Positions 54,840 through 64,000 of a DNA stretch of 64,000 bases are shown here, piece by piece (the stretch's first letter is position 1; each line of letters begins with the position of its first letter). The stretch comes from Enoplosus armatus (lineage: Eukaryota; Chordata; Actinopteri; Centrarchiformes; Enoplosidae), in assembly GCF_043641665.1 (NCBI RefSeq), contig NC_092203.1, positions 744,001 to 808,000 on the forward strand, read 5' to 3'. The position numbers and the translations under genes were made by a program. A model generated the notes under the pieces. That model worked only from the letters and a program-made list of their open reading frames with translations, was not told where the DNA came from and did not search any database.

Positions 54840-55500
54840 TCCCGCCCATCATGGTGTATACTATGAAGCAATCAAAGTAATTAGAATTGCACCTTTCATA
54901 CCCAGTCATCCAGCACAATGTAATTTGCTCTCATCGTTTGAATGCAACCACCCATGATTGGCTGTGCATGAATCTATCCAAGAAAGAACCCGAATATGAA
55001 GGGGATTGGCATCTAATTTTAAAAGCTTGGAAAATATTTGTGATCCAATGAAGAGCACTCTGAGTGCCTAATGCGTTTGAATGTAAAGATATCTCCCAAG
55101 GACACTGAAACTATTGCTTCACTGTGACCAAATTACCGGTTGCTCTTTCTTTCCATTAGAGATAAGCAATTATTCACTTGGCGCCGTGGCAATCTCGCAC
55201 CCGTATGAAGATATTACATTTTAGTCCTAACAAGATGCATTCAGACTTTCATGCATCCCCTTCTCCCTGGGACGAGGACACTAGTTTGAAATACTCGTCG
55301 ACAAAGCGAATCAATATCTAATTACAAGCCGCACATTACGGTGCTTCGACAGGGGAATGGGGAGAGGCCTTCCCTTCCTCCTTAAACCATGGGCTCAATA
55401 ACGCCTTGTAGATTATTTCTTCACCCATCATTTGCATGCTGCCCCAGTAATGGCCCCTCACTTTGAGAATCTATTACCATTTTTTTTTTTTGCCTTAAAG
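54840..55500. promoter_or_regulatory. Best candidate conserved non-coding element cluster
   Basis: A 660-bp block almost free of low-complexity DNA until a T11 tract at 55481-55491. It is dense with words such as 'AATCAAAGTAATTAGAATTG', 'CAATGTAATTTGCTCTCATC', 'GAGATAAGCAATTATTCACT' and 'CAATATCTAATTACAAGCCG'. TAATTA, ATGCAT and GATAA cores recur. Its texture and length fit a developmental enhancer cluster in a gene desert. The call needs alignment to other fish. Confidence 0.38.
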
Positions 55501-55828
55501 TCAGCACTTTTCAGAGGACGGAGATTTGTCTTGCTGCGGTCCAGCACTCAGCCTAAGCTGCATTCGATTTACACCACAAAAAGGTAATAACGTCGCCACT
55601 GAAGGTATGTTTGTCTTGCAGAAATGTAAGCGCCAGTCTCTGGGTCCAACTGTTTAACAGAGGCAGGGTGTTATAAGGATGGAGTGAATCACAACGGCCT
55701 CACATCCTCACTTACACTCAATGCAAAGAATCCATTTTCTATTTAATAGTCCAAGAGGATGATTCACTTGTGCCTTTATAGAGTTCTAAGGAATGGAGGG
55801 TAATAACATAATTCAAGGAATCTACAGT
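55501..55828. other. Unassigned stretch
   Basis: Continues the low-repeat texture of the preceding block; no specific feature. Confidence 0.4.
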
Positions 55829-56235
55829 CTATTTTGTAATTTCCTGTTTTCTGTCAGCCTTTAATATGTGTGAAAATGTGACCGCCATAGAAGGCCCCCC
55901 GTAAACCGTACCTGAGGTGATGCGCTCAAGAGAAATCAAGTTGCCTGTAGGCACAGGCCTGACCAGACGGCGATCAGCATACTCCCACAGGGTGATAGCT
56001 GTCAGTCCACGGGGGATCACTATCACATCTGCTGTTCTAATTAAACAGTTGGGAAGGCAGTGACACCAGCACTACCAGAGTTCACTAAGCACCTCTTAGC
56101 ACATAGGACCAGCTGTGCAGAGACATGATTCTTTTTAAACCACATTCCGTCTTGAGAACAGGACTGCTCAGGTACAGGGCAGATGGACCCCTCTCCTCTA
56201 AATGACATCGGGAAATCAATCCACATCAGTTCCAA
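55829..56235 (-). other. Possible decayed coding sequence, unidentified
   Basis: On the minus strand two open segments, 56235-56041 and 56026-55829, follow each other with a frame change at about 56040. They have a protein-like composition ('SFRGEGSICPVPEQSCSQDG', 'ITLWEYADRRLVRPVPTGNL'). I do not recognise the family. It may be a transposon relic or chance. Confidence 0.22.
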
Positions 56236-56284
56236 TATAGGTCCCTCAGTTCACCCAACTGACCATTTTGCTGTTCTTCTCCAT

Positions 56285-56340
56285 CAGTGGCGGAGCTAAA
56301 AGTGTAGCTTGTCCTGTGGGTGGAGCAAGAGTCACCTGGT
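56285..56340 (+). mobile_element. Possible hAT element end
   Basis: 'CAGTGGCGGAGCTAAAAGTG' at 56285 resembles the terminus of fish hAT MITEs. Only one end is seen and the 8-bp duplication cannot be tested. A related end may lie on the minus strand at 58688. Confidence 0.35.
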
Positions 56341-56675
56341 CATAAAAAATTGAAAGGGTTGACAGCAGGAATGGCCATTTGCCCTTTAGGCAATGACGCA
56401 TCGTGTGTGCAAAGGTGACACTTTTTGGCCTGATGGTGGTGGTAAAGAGAAGGTCTTGGGATTACCAAAAACATTAGGATTCTTTCTCAGGGAAATACCC
56501 TACAACACATTTTACGTGAAATCTGTTAACTTTGCAAGTTCAACAGTTTAAGACAAAACACCGGGGTTTTCTATGCCTAAATCAACGACAGCAAAGAGCT
56601 CCCGATCTCCTCTTCTTGATGCAACCATGTGGGTGGGAATTCCTGCTCGTACAGGAAGTAGAAAATTGAATGAAG

Positions 56676-56724
56676 ATTGGGGTCACCTAACCTTAACCTT
56701 AGGTTAAGGTTAGGTGACCCCAAT
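56676..56724. repeat. Perfect palindrome, 24-bp arms with a 1-base spacer
   Basis: The left arm 56676-56699 begins 'ATTGGGGTCACC' and ends 'TTAACCT'. The right arm 56701-56724 is its exact reverse complement; the spacer is T at 56700. It contains CCTAACCTTAACC-type words. It could form a strong hairpin. Confidence 0.97.
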
Positions 56725-56849
56725 GTTTTAGTTGCCCAACCCTAACCACAGCTTTGCCACAGTCTTCGCCATTCCCACAGCATTCTCTTAATATTAACGG
56801 TGACATAGTTGGCAAGATAATGTGGAGAATTGTCAGAAACAATTTGGGA

Positions 56850-57260
56850 TTGGTTGATTGATTGATTCCCTCTTCACCTGTCCACCAGATGCCCTCCGAC
56901 TTTTCTCCTGTCTCTCCAGATCCTACCACTCCCATCTGCCCTGCAATCACCTCATTCCCACCTCACCTGAGCTTCCCCAGGCCACCTCCCTATCTGCACA
57001 CCTCATTCCCTCATCACTGCCTCATATACACGCCGACCCCAGATCCACATTTCTGCTATCTGGAATCTAGACCTGTACCTGATCCTGCCTGTCTGCCTAC
57101 TTGGACTTGGACTTGCTTGCACACCAGTACCTGTCTATAAGCCTTATATATCCTTCTCTTCAGCAGTTAATCATTGAACTTTGGGTCCTTCCCCGGCTGC
57201 CCGAGTTTACCCGCGTGACACCGACATGCACTACGGACAATCCCAAATACCTTCAGTTAA
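56850..57260 (+). repeat. Possible LTR-like repeat, copy 2
   Basis: CT-rich sequence starting near 'CAGATGCCCTCCGACTTTTC' (56887), shared in part with minus-strand 22700-23040. It passes 'GTCTATAAGCCTTATATATC', a TATA-like stretch, and ends with 'GAACTTTGGGTCCTTCCCCG' and 'CCCGCGTGACACCG'. This layout (CT-rich, TATA-like, GGGTCC end) resembles fish Gypsy LTRs. No TG...CA borders were established. Confidence 0.38.
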
Positions 57261-59150
57261 ACACTCCTGCGTCATTTTATTTATCAGTCCACACTGGAGA
57301 AACGCAACAGCACAGGACTCTCTCGAAGCCCTGCAATTTGGAACGAGTACACCACGTACAAACAAAGGTCACTACACCTTGAACTGTCAGTTACGTAGCT
57401 CAGGCAATGGGTTCCATCAGTTGTCATGACGTTGTACTCAACAAAGTCATTGCGGAGAACAGAGGCAATGTCGCCAGAAAAGGTCCACTGGGGGGTAACA
57501 AACGCAAGCAATCAGATGGTCAAAGCGCTTGAGTAACAGGCCAAGAGTATTATCAGCAGGATTAGCAACCACTATTCAGAGAGTACCACAAAAACAAAAC
57601 CCAAAGTTTTAATGAACTGTAGTTTCATTTTAGATAAATCATTGGCCAGAAAATTACAGCCAATACAAATGAGACAAACAAATGCGACATATGTCATGAA
57701 TCCTTTGCATCCGATCAAGCAACACCCAAAAGGTCACTGTTGAGCAGCACCAGGTGTAGGAGACGGGACAGAGACGTTTTTTTTTTTTTTTTTGTTGTTG
57801 ACATTTCCAATAAGTCACCGCTGTCAATAGAGAAGGTATATAAAGTTCACACACAGTCGTTGCTGAGGATTAAGCTGGGTACAGTCATGTTTGGACGGCT
57901 CCATCTATCAAGTGCTAAAAGTGAAGCAGATATGCACTGGGTCATCCCTCTCCTTGTCACGCCATAAGAGTAGGCGAGCGTGTACATAAATCTTCCCCCT
58001 GTTTGCCACAGAGAATTAGCTTGACGCTTTGCAACGGTCCCGCAGCAACAGACGCTCCTCTTGATATTTATGAATTGATGATTACGTACGCTACATCATC
58101 TGATTATGCGTGGTGGCTGCTGCTCTCCACACATTGGCACAGCCCAGGCAGAAGGGGGGGGGGGGTATCTGGTAAATGTCAAATCCCCTGTATGTACGTT
58201 ATGTGATGTATCATACGGACGACATACTCCATGTCCGTGTACTTCCATGTGACTAGATAACGGATGCAGCAACATGCCAAGAGATAAACATACCTGTTAT
58301 ACCTCAATGATGTCTGCACCACTGTGACACTTTTGGGTGTTAAATCCAGTGGGGGGGGGGGGGGGCATTCAGGATGTAAGGATCATCAAAACATTAACAA
58401 CATGTTACATACATACATACATTTTGCATAGCTACAAAAAAAACATATTTTAATGAAAAATGTTTATTCAATTATAAATAATGTGCGTAATATGTTCGGC
58501 CGTCCCTGGTGGCCCCTGATTGGTTGACACCACCACACCAGAAAATAAATAGATTGGGCGGTTTTTCCCACCCATTTAGGTGGCTCTAGGATGGTTTGAC
58601 GCATAGTTTTTTTATTTATTCCGTTATTTATTAGTTTATTCTGAGATTTAGTGGCCCCACCTGGTGGAAAAGTCGCGCCACGCCACTGATGCACAGCAGT
58701 TTTGACCACTCTTGACCAAGTATATAAATCCACAAACCCCTAGTGGAGGAGAACGATTCACAAGTTACTCCACCTCTCTTGTTAGGATGACATGACCGAT
58801 TGTCCACTACAGTACTTGCCCAGAGTTTTTCCAACCTTTCCTTTGGCTCGGGACCTCAATTTTGAAGGTCTGAAGCATTCCTTTGCCAGTGGTCACTTAC
58901 GTAATGACGGACACTGAAGTTAATGAAGAGCTGTGGAAGAGGGCGTCACCCTGCAGCCAAAGTCAAGGTCGACGTGGTCTGGAGTGTTTGGAACATACCT
59001 GGCATAAACAGCTGAGAGGTGGATTGTGGTTGGGAGGAGGTTCTGTGGACATTGCCGTACCTTCTTTTTGCTGTGACACCGGAATTCCCTTGGAATATGT
59101 TGGACTGTACAGTGACTGCTTTCACCAGTTTGTCATTTTTGTTCTTTTTG
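57261..59150. other. Unassigned stretch
   Basis: T17 at 57777-57793, G runs at 58157-58166 and 58351-58365. The minus-strand frame at 57284-57511 is protein-like but unrecognised. 'CGCGCCACGCCACTG' ending 58688 might be a hAT end. No gene. Confidence 0.45.
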
Positions 59151-59153
59151 ATC

Positions 59154-59357
59154 TTAACCTCCTAAGACCTGGCATCTACATGCGTGCTTATATGGAAATT
59201 CCGAGTGTCCCCGTATGTGGACATCATTTTTCTCAAAAACTACATCATGTCAAAAAATGATGCTTAGTTTTTATACTTATCAGGTCCCAGTAAGCCCAAA
59301 TAGCAAAGAGAAATTAAAAATGCATACCAAACAAGAGCTTGGGTCTTAGGAGGTTAA
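59154..59357. mobile_element. Second type of TTAA-bounded MITE, 196 bp
   Basis: 'CCTCCTAAGACC' at 59158 and 'GGTCTTAGGAGG' ending 59353 are perfect 12-bp inverted repeats, each bordered by TTAA (59154-59157, 59354-59357). The interior includes 'TGGCATCTACATGCGTGCTT' and 'TGTGGACATCATTTTTC', a phrase known from fish repeats. TTAA duplication suggests piggyBac-type mobilisation. It is non-coding. Confidence 0.85.
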
Positions 59358-59359
59358 TA

Positions 59360-60485
59360 CACAGTGTGTAGTCATCCGGGTTTACCTCCTGCCCCGGGTC
59401 CAGGTTACAGCCCACCGGTTACTATTACACCCAGTAATGCCACTAAATAACGACATTGTTGGGTAAAAAGAGTGGCACTGACAACCAATCCCCGGGTTGC
59501 TCTGATGTGATTTAGCTGTGTTGAGCACAGCAAACACAATATTAGGCCCTTTCACAGTGCGCTGCCCCCCTGGCATGATGACTGACCTTGTTAAGGCCGG
59601 CTCTCCTTGCTTCTTTTTTTTTTTTTTTTTCCCCAGCAAGCCTAAAGAGCTCTTCTAGTCAGCACTTCTCACTTCCCACGCAGTCCATTTGCACCTTCCT
59701 TCCTTTTATTTTTTGTGTGTTTCATATTAGTGCCGGAGACGCAACGCGGTACTTTCGACCAATGAACAAAGAACCGTGCAAGAGCCGGATAAGAGAGAGC
59801 AAGACTCAGATGTCGTCCACAAAGCCTCAGGGCAGGGTGTGAATTTGTCCATTTGCGGCAATTAAGTTCAACATCTTTCAAACGTGTCAAGGACTTCATG
59901 GCTAATTCTTAAAAGCAGAGGCTGTTGTAATCTTTAAAGCACGATAAGCGCGTGTGCAAAGATTAGGGTTGTACAAAAAAAAAACGCACTGTGTCTGTTG
60001 GCAGGGGGGGGACGTGCTTGATTTCCCAACAACTGTCTGCGGAAGACACTGCGACTGAATTATTCGTGGCGCGCGAAGCGTCACTTGGGCGCAACAGACG
60101 CTGGAGGAGAATTTGGTTGCATCCCCGCGCGCCAGCCGTCTCAGATGCGGCGGCGGCGGATCGGAGGGAGGGAGCGATGCGGAAATGATTAATGCGCATC
60201 AGCGGAAGGTGCTGCGGTGGCACCATGGGTGTTGATCGCAGGCGGCAGACTGTTAACATGACAGAGGTGTGCCCGGGAAACTGTCTCAAATCATAAACGT
60301 ATCTATGCAGTTTAACCCGAAGTCCTATTTAAAGCAGCCAAGCAAACGCGTGAAATCATGCGAACGTATCAGGTAAATAGTTGTCAGAGCTCCAAATTCA
60401 CATGCACATTGTTTTTGTAACCCCGGGATGGAGGTATTCACATATACACATACTCCGTATTCAGAGGGGTCAGTCGCAAGCCGAG

Positions 60486-60486
<1 letters not shown>
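59360..60486. other. Unassigned stretch with a small CpG-rich patch
   Basis: T18 at 59614-59631. The part 60040-60250 is CpG-dense ('GTGGCGCGCGAAGCGTCACT', 'GATGCGGCGGCGGCGGATCG'). It could be a small CpG island, but no exon or core promoter is identified. Confidence 0.4.

Positions 60487-60488
<2 letters not shown>

Positions 60489-60516
<28 letters not shown>
60489..60516 (+). repeat. Poly-G run (28 bases)
   Basis: An uninterrupted run of 28 G followed by (AAG)n at 60517-60528. Confidence 0.95.
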
Positions 60517-60633
60517 AAGAAGAAGAAGCTCCGTTCAATCTTTTCCACTAAATTACCTTGGCAGATATCAAACAGAGTCCTTCACTCCTCCTGAATGATA
60601 ATTGTAACTGCCAGGACCAACACTCGCAGTGGC

Positions 60634-60652
60634 GGGGGGGGGGGGGGGGGGG
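60634..60652 (+). repeat. Poly-G run (19 bases)
   Basis: An uninterrupted run of 19 G, preceded by 'CGCAGTGGC', a hAT-end-like phrase that is too short to call. Confidence 0.95.
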
Positions 60653-60659
60653 TCATCTG

Positions 60660-61790
60660 TGGCAGAAAGGCTGGATGCTGTGAAGAAATGACTCTTCTGC
60701 TTTTACTTTGCTTTTTAAACAGCCCTGGGAGGCGGCTCAATAACATCCATCCATCCTACGGTGATCAATGAATGTATCAAGCATCTTGGAGGGGGGGGGG
60801 GGTGAGTCCTGACGCACATTGTCGTCCTCCAAGATTTAAAGTGGATAGCAGGTCCTCCTATTGGAATCAACAACTTACACGCTCCAAGTTGAGCAATCTG
60901 TTGCAATTCATGTGACCCCCCACAACCGTTATCCACGTTTACAGCAGAAGGTAGAAAACCAAATATAGCGCATAGCGCAGCTAAGTTACCTTAAACAAGT
61001 ATATAGCCTGATATAATAGATAATATGGTAAGAATGACATGGTGGCATCTGTGTGTCATGGGGGGGGGGCTGGTACAGGTGTCATACTGGACTGGATACT
61101 GGATTTAACTCAAAGCAGATGAAATGATCCCAGAAACCTGAGCCGGGATGCTCGTCAGAACTTCACAGCAAGGCCCCCCGCCCCCCCCGACTTTTCCGTC
61201 CTTTGCAATCCCGATTTGTACGCCGCCCACGCGCTGGCCTCCACCCACCACCCCCGCCCCGCCCCCATTTCTCTTCTCTCTTTCTCCTGTAACCCTAACC
61301 CTCCTAACTGTATAATAAGAAGAGTCCCGTCTCAAATGACAAAACCAATCCACGATCAGCCAGCCAGCGCGTTAGCACTCTCGCATATTCAGTGCCAACA
61401 AAGCCTGAGACCAAACGTCCATACCCGTTACAGCTGCAATTTGTACACATCAGTTGTTCGACCCGGCCGGTCAATAAGAGAGCTCGGGGATCACCTTGCG
61501 ACATGTAAATGAGGGTCCTTTAGTGTCACAAGACAGGCAGGGCTAAATGAGCCTTATGATTTTCCATCACTACCCACATGATTCCGGCAGTCCCCATAGA
61601 AACCTCATGGCCACGGCAGCTGAAGAACTCATTATGCATGAGCCGAGACCAATACCCTATTGATGTAAACATCTACAGGGCTGCCTTTATTTATCTGTTT
61701 TCTGAATGATATAGTGTTGATCCTGTATGACCATAAATGCATTTAGACACACAACCAATGTGTCTTTGTTTTTAGTTTTTTTTAATTTGT
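60660..61790. other. Unassigned stretch
   Basis: G runs at 60790-60802 and 61060-61068, and C-rich tracts at 61173-61189 and 61247-61267. An isolated 'TAACCCTAACCCTCC' at 61291. No gene. Confidence 0.5.
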
Positions 61791-61796
61791 AATTTA

Positions 61797-62275
61797 AAAG
61801 GAATTAGTTTGACATTTTGGGGAAATATGCGTCTTCGCTTTCTGGCAAAGAAGATCGATACCACTCTCGCGTCCGTCCATTAAATACACGGGGGTACAGC
61901 ATAAAGGGGAGACTGCTAGCCTGTCTCAGCACAAAGGTAACAAAATCCCTTGTACCAGCACCTGTAAAGCACGTTATATCTCGTTAGTTTAATCTGCACA
62001 CAAATAGGCTACTTGCATAGAGTCTATAGTTGGTAAATGTATGTGTTTTAATCGAAAAATGATGTCCAAGATGTCCAAAACAAAAGGCTCGGTATTACTT
62101 GGAACACGCATTCGTGAGGACCCAAAAATCACACCCCCAAGTTCATTTGTGACCATTTTGATTTGTTGAATTTCTCTCCACGCAGTTGCCTGGCAACCGC
62201 TATCTTCAGACTGAGCCAGGCTAGCTGTTTACCCCCTGTTTTCATATCTTTTGCGGTAAGCTAAGCTAACCCGCT
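61797..62275 (+). repeat. Common teleost dispersed repeat, about 480 bp
   Basis: 'GGAATTAGTTTGACATTTTG' (61800), 'AAGATCGATACCACTCTCGC' (61851), 'AAAGGTAACAAAATCCCTTG' (61934), 'ACGTTATATCTCGTTAGTTT' (61972), 'CAGTTGCCTGGCAACC' (62184) and 'GAGCCAGGCTAGCTGTTTAC' follow the order I remember for a very frequent fish repeat. It is diverged, with small deletions. Non-coding. Confidence 0.75.
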
Positions 62276-63235
62276 CCGCCAGAAGGCAATCCTCCCGTTA
62301 CTATGCTACTGCTAAATAACTGTGGCCTGCCATGGACAAAGAAGGGAAATTGTAATAAAATATAATTCACAAAATAGTCCATCATACAATACATACAATT
62401 TCCCTCCGACTGTACAAACCCTAACTTCAGTGTAACACAACTGCAGCACACTTATTTTCCATAATGTTTTTTATGAGTTTATACAATACAATAATGATAT
62501 GAGTCTATCGTTATTGTATGCATTGCAAAAAACAGATCGATTTTTCAAGTGCTTTTAAGCAGGCTGTCCGAAACCCCATCTGGCATAACAGTAGCGCGAT
62601 GACAACTTCCTCGCACTCTGCGAATCAGCGGGTGGATCACCGTTCCCGGGGCTGCTTTGCATGTATTGTGGAAAAGTGCAGTCATTGACGATTGGAGCGC
62701 TGTTTACGTTGCGCTGGACACTCCAGTTCCTTTGACACCCTGAGCACGCGGCTCCGGATCACGAATAAAATCCTTTTCAAGTGTGAACAGTCTTATCTGT
62801 TAGATGTTGTATCTTTTAGATGCGTGATGCTCACGAGAAAAGTGATTTCATGAGTTAAAAAAAAGATCTCTGAATTCATATACGTATAAGTTTCAGTTTG
62901 CCTTAAAAAGAAAATCGAATTTGCGGCCACCACCACAGTATTAGTTGTCCATTTGACGCCCTGTTATACTCTTTCATGATTTCTCTAGGGTGCCGTTCCA
63001 ACTCATAAAGACAACTGTTGCTGGAAAGGAACGTCTCACTACTGTTCACACACATATGAATCGACCTAATCTTGTTTTCTTCGTAACAGTTTGTAAAGTC
63101 CGTTTGCGAGGCCAAGATTGTGATGAATGTCATCCTAACCCAAAAGCGAAGGCTGAATTCTCAGTTGACTTGATATTCCTAGCTCCCCCCTGTCACCCCC
63201 CGCCCCGCCTTTAACCCTGTCAGCTTCTCTCCCGT
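62276..63235. other. Unassigned stretch
   Basis: AT-rich with no homopolymer above nine. A plus-strand frame at 62990-63214 just before the LINE relic has no recognised motif. No gene. Confidence 0.45.
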
Positions 63236-63239
63236 GGCT

Positions 63240-63960
63240 GGGCCGTGGCTTTAGGCGCTGTCTCCTTTATGCTGATGACCTGGTCCTGCTGTCCACCCAC
63301 AAAATCGGAGTTACAGCGATACAGAATTGAAAAACACCACCAAAGCGCTCGCTTTTCAGAAAAGGTCCAGACGACAGAGAAACAAGACAACTGGAAACGA
63401 CCTTGTCGAACAAGCAAATCGTTCTACGCATTTAACCCTAACCCGAAGACAAAAGGATATGTTAGCTTGGCTGTGAATGAACTAAAAGACAAAGCAAAAA
63501 GGGGAATTGCCAATTAGAACCTGGCTCAAAATATTCGAACCCATTGCGTTATGTGGTAGCGTGACGTGGGGTGGACAAACTCAACAAGACTGGACAAACT
63601 GGGACAAACCCATCCCATTGAAATCCTGCATGCGAAGTTCTGCAAAAGTACCCTCCACATGCAGATTAGAGCGCCCAACTCCGCATGCGGGGCTGAATTA
63701 GGCCAATATCCTCTGCTGTTAAATATTCAAAAACTGCATTTACGGAATCATATCAAAGCAAGTGACCCACACTCCTTTTCCCACTGAGACGCCAACCGCT
63801 CAGCCTCGGCCCCGCGACCACCTCGGCCTCGGGACACAAGCGGTCCGAAACATTTTAGACCCAACCAAATTAGGATAAAAGACGAAATGACTGGACAAGA
63901 ACCAACACAATCCCAGAACAAAATGGAAACATATATCGTCCTAAACCTGCATAACCTTCC
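63240..63960 (+). pseudogene. Non-LTR retrotransposon (LINE) ORF2 relic
   Basis: 'RCLLYADDLVLLS' is the YADD catalytic box of a reverse transcriptase, with YADD codons at 63268-63279. After a gap, 'VSLAVNELKDKAKRG' (from 63454) and 'IRTWLKIFEPIALCGSVTWG' (63510-63569) follow. Next come 'WTNWDK', 'PIEILHAKFCKSTLHMQIRA' and 'ACGAELGQYPLLLNIQK' (63600-63740). Finally 'NKMETYIVLNLHN' lies near 63917-63955. This is the standard order of the RT thumb and C-terminal region of a fish LINE family that I know by sequence but cannot place in a clade. Several stops and frame changes make it dead. Most of the segment between the YADD box and 63450 is missing or scrambled. Confidence 0.83.
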
Positions 63961-64000
63961 ACAGCCCCCTTCCGTGCCCTGTTTTGTTTATTTATGTTCA

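Noticed and set aside
58347..58688. Possible complete hAT element between CAGTGGGG and CCACGCCACTG
   Set aside because: The outer 8 bases (GTTAAATC and ATGCACAG) do not match, and the left end is simply the edge of a poly-G run.
61289..61306. Telomere-like TAACCCTAACCC
   Set aside because: Only two units; similar short runs near 34543, 53446 and 56735 are isolated and not in tandem arrays.
1..64000. CRISPR arrays, bacterial operons, plasmid or phage features
   Set aside because: No regularly spaced direct repeats with unique spacers, no ribosome-binding-site and ORF organisation; all repeats fit a fish nuclear genome.

Overview
This window looks like nuclear DNA from a ray-finned fish, most likely a spiny-rayed teleost. 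I find no complete protein-coding gene, no rRNA or tRNA gene and no CRISPR array. None of the open frames longer than 60 codons looks like a host exon: they overlap on both strands, lack a recognisable domain, or run through simple repeats. The fish assignment rests on remembered repeat families: a dispersed repeat with a 'TATAGCGCCAAATCACAACA' core, the 'AGGGTCGCGGGG ... TATCACAGGGC' repeat, TTAA-bounded MITEs starting 'AAAGGGGACCTA', and hAT ends 'CAGTGGTTCCCAACC'. None was confirmed by a database search.

Layout. 1-8.1 kb: unassigned sequence with one conserved-element candidate near 4.2 kb, a teleost dispersed repeat at 6.9-7.2 kb and a 58-bp tandem duplication. 8.2-11.0 kb: mobile-element debris on the minus strand, comprising a 229-bp tandem duplication, an OTU-type cysteine protease relic and a LINE fragment. 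11.8-17 kb: a 248-bp hAT element with a perfect 8-bp target duplication, a MITE copy, a local duplication and a second hAT end. 19.4-20.9 kb: three dispersed repeats. 25.8-26.6 kb: a frameshifted relic of a fish transposase-like gene. 29.0-30.3 kb: a full TTAA MITE beside a 688-bp mariner/Tigger-like element. 30.3-38.4 kb: simple repeats, a long pyrimidine tract, a G-quadruplex candidate and several AT-rich blocks that read like conserved regulatory sequence. 45-48 kb: a minisatellite and a further MITE copy. 50-51 kb: a dispersed repeat and a deleted Tc1 element. 54.8-55.5 kb: the best regulatory candidate. 56.7 kb: a perfect 24-bp-arm palindrome. 59.2 kb: a second kind of TTAA MITE. 61.8-64 kb: a common fish repeat and a LINE reverse-transcriptase relic that reaches nearly to the window end.

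Together this is intergenic or intronic DNA. Its recognisable content is decayed class I and class II elements, microsatellites, and unusually many long poly-G/poly-C runs (at least twelve of 15 bases or more). Between these lie repeat-free AT-rich blocks that could be enhancers, but only cross-species alignment can show that. I found no convincing undescribed system. The most notable signals are the OTU relic, which keeps its catalytic Cys and His in one frame broken by a single stop codon, and the multi-copy TTAA MITE family.
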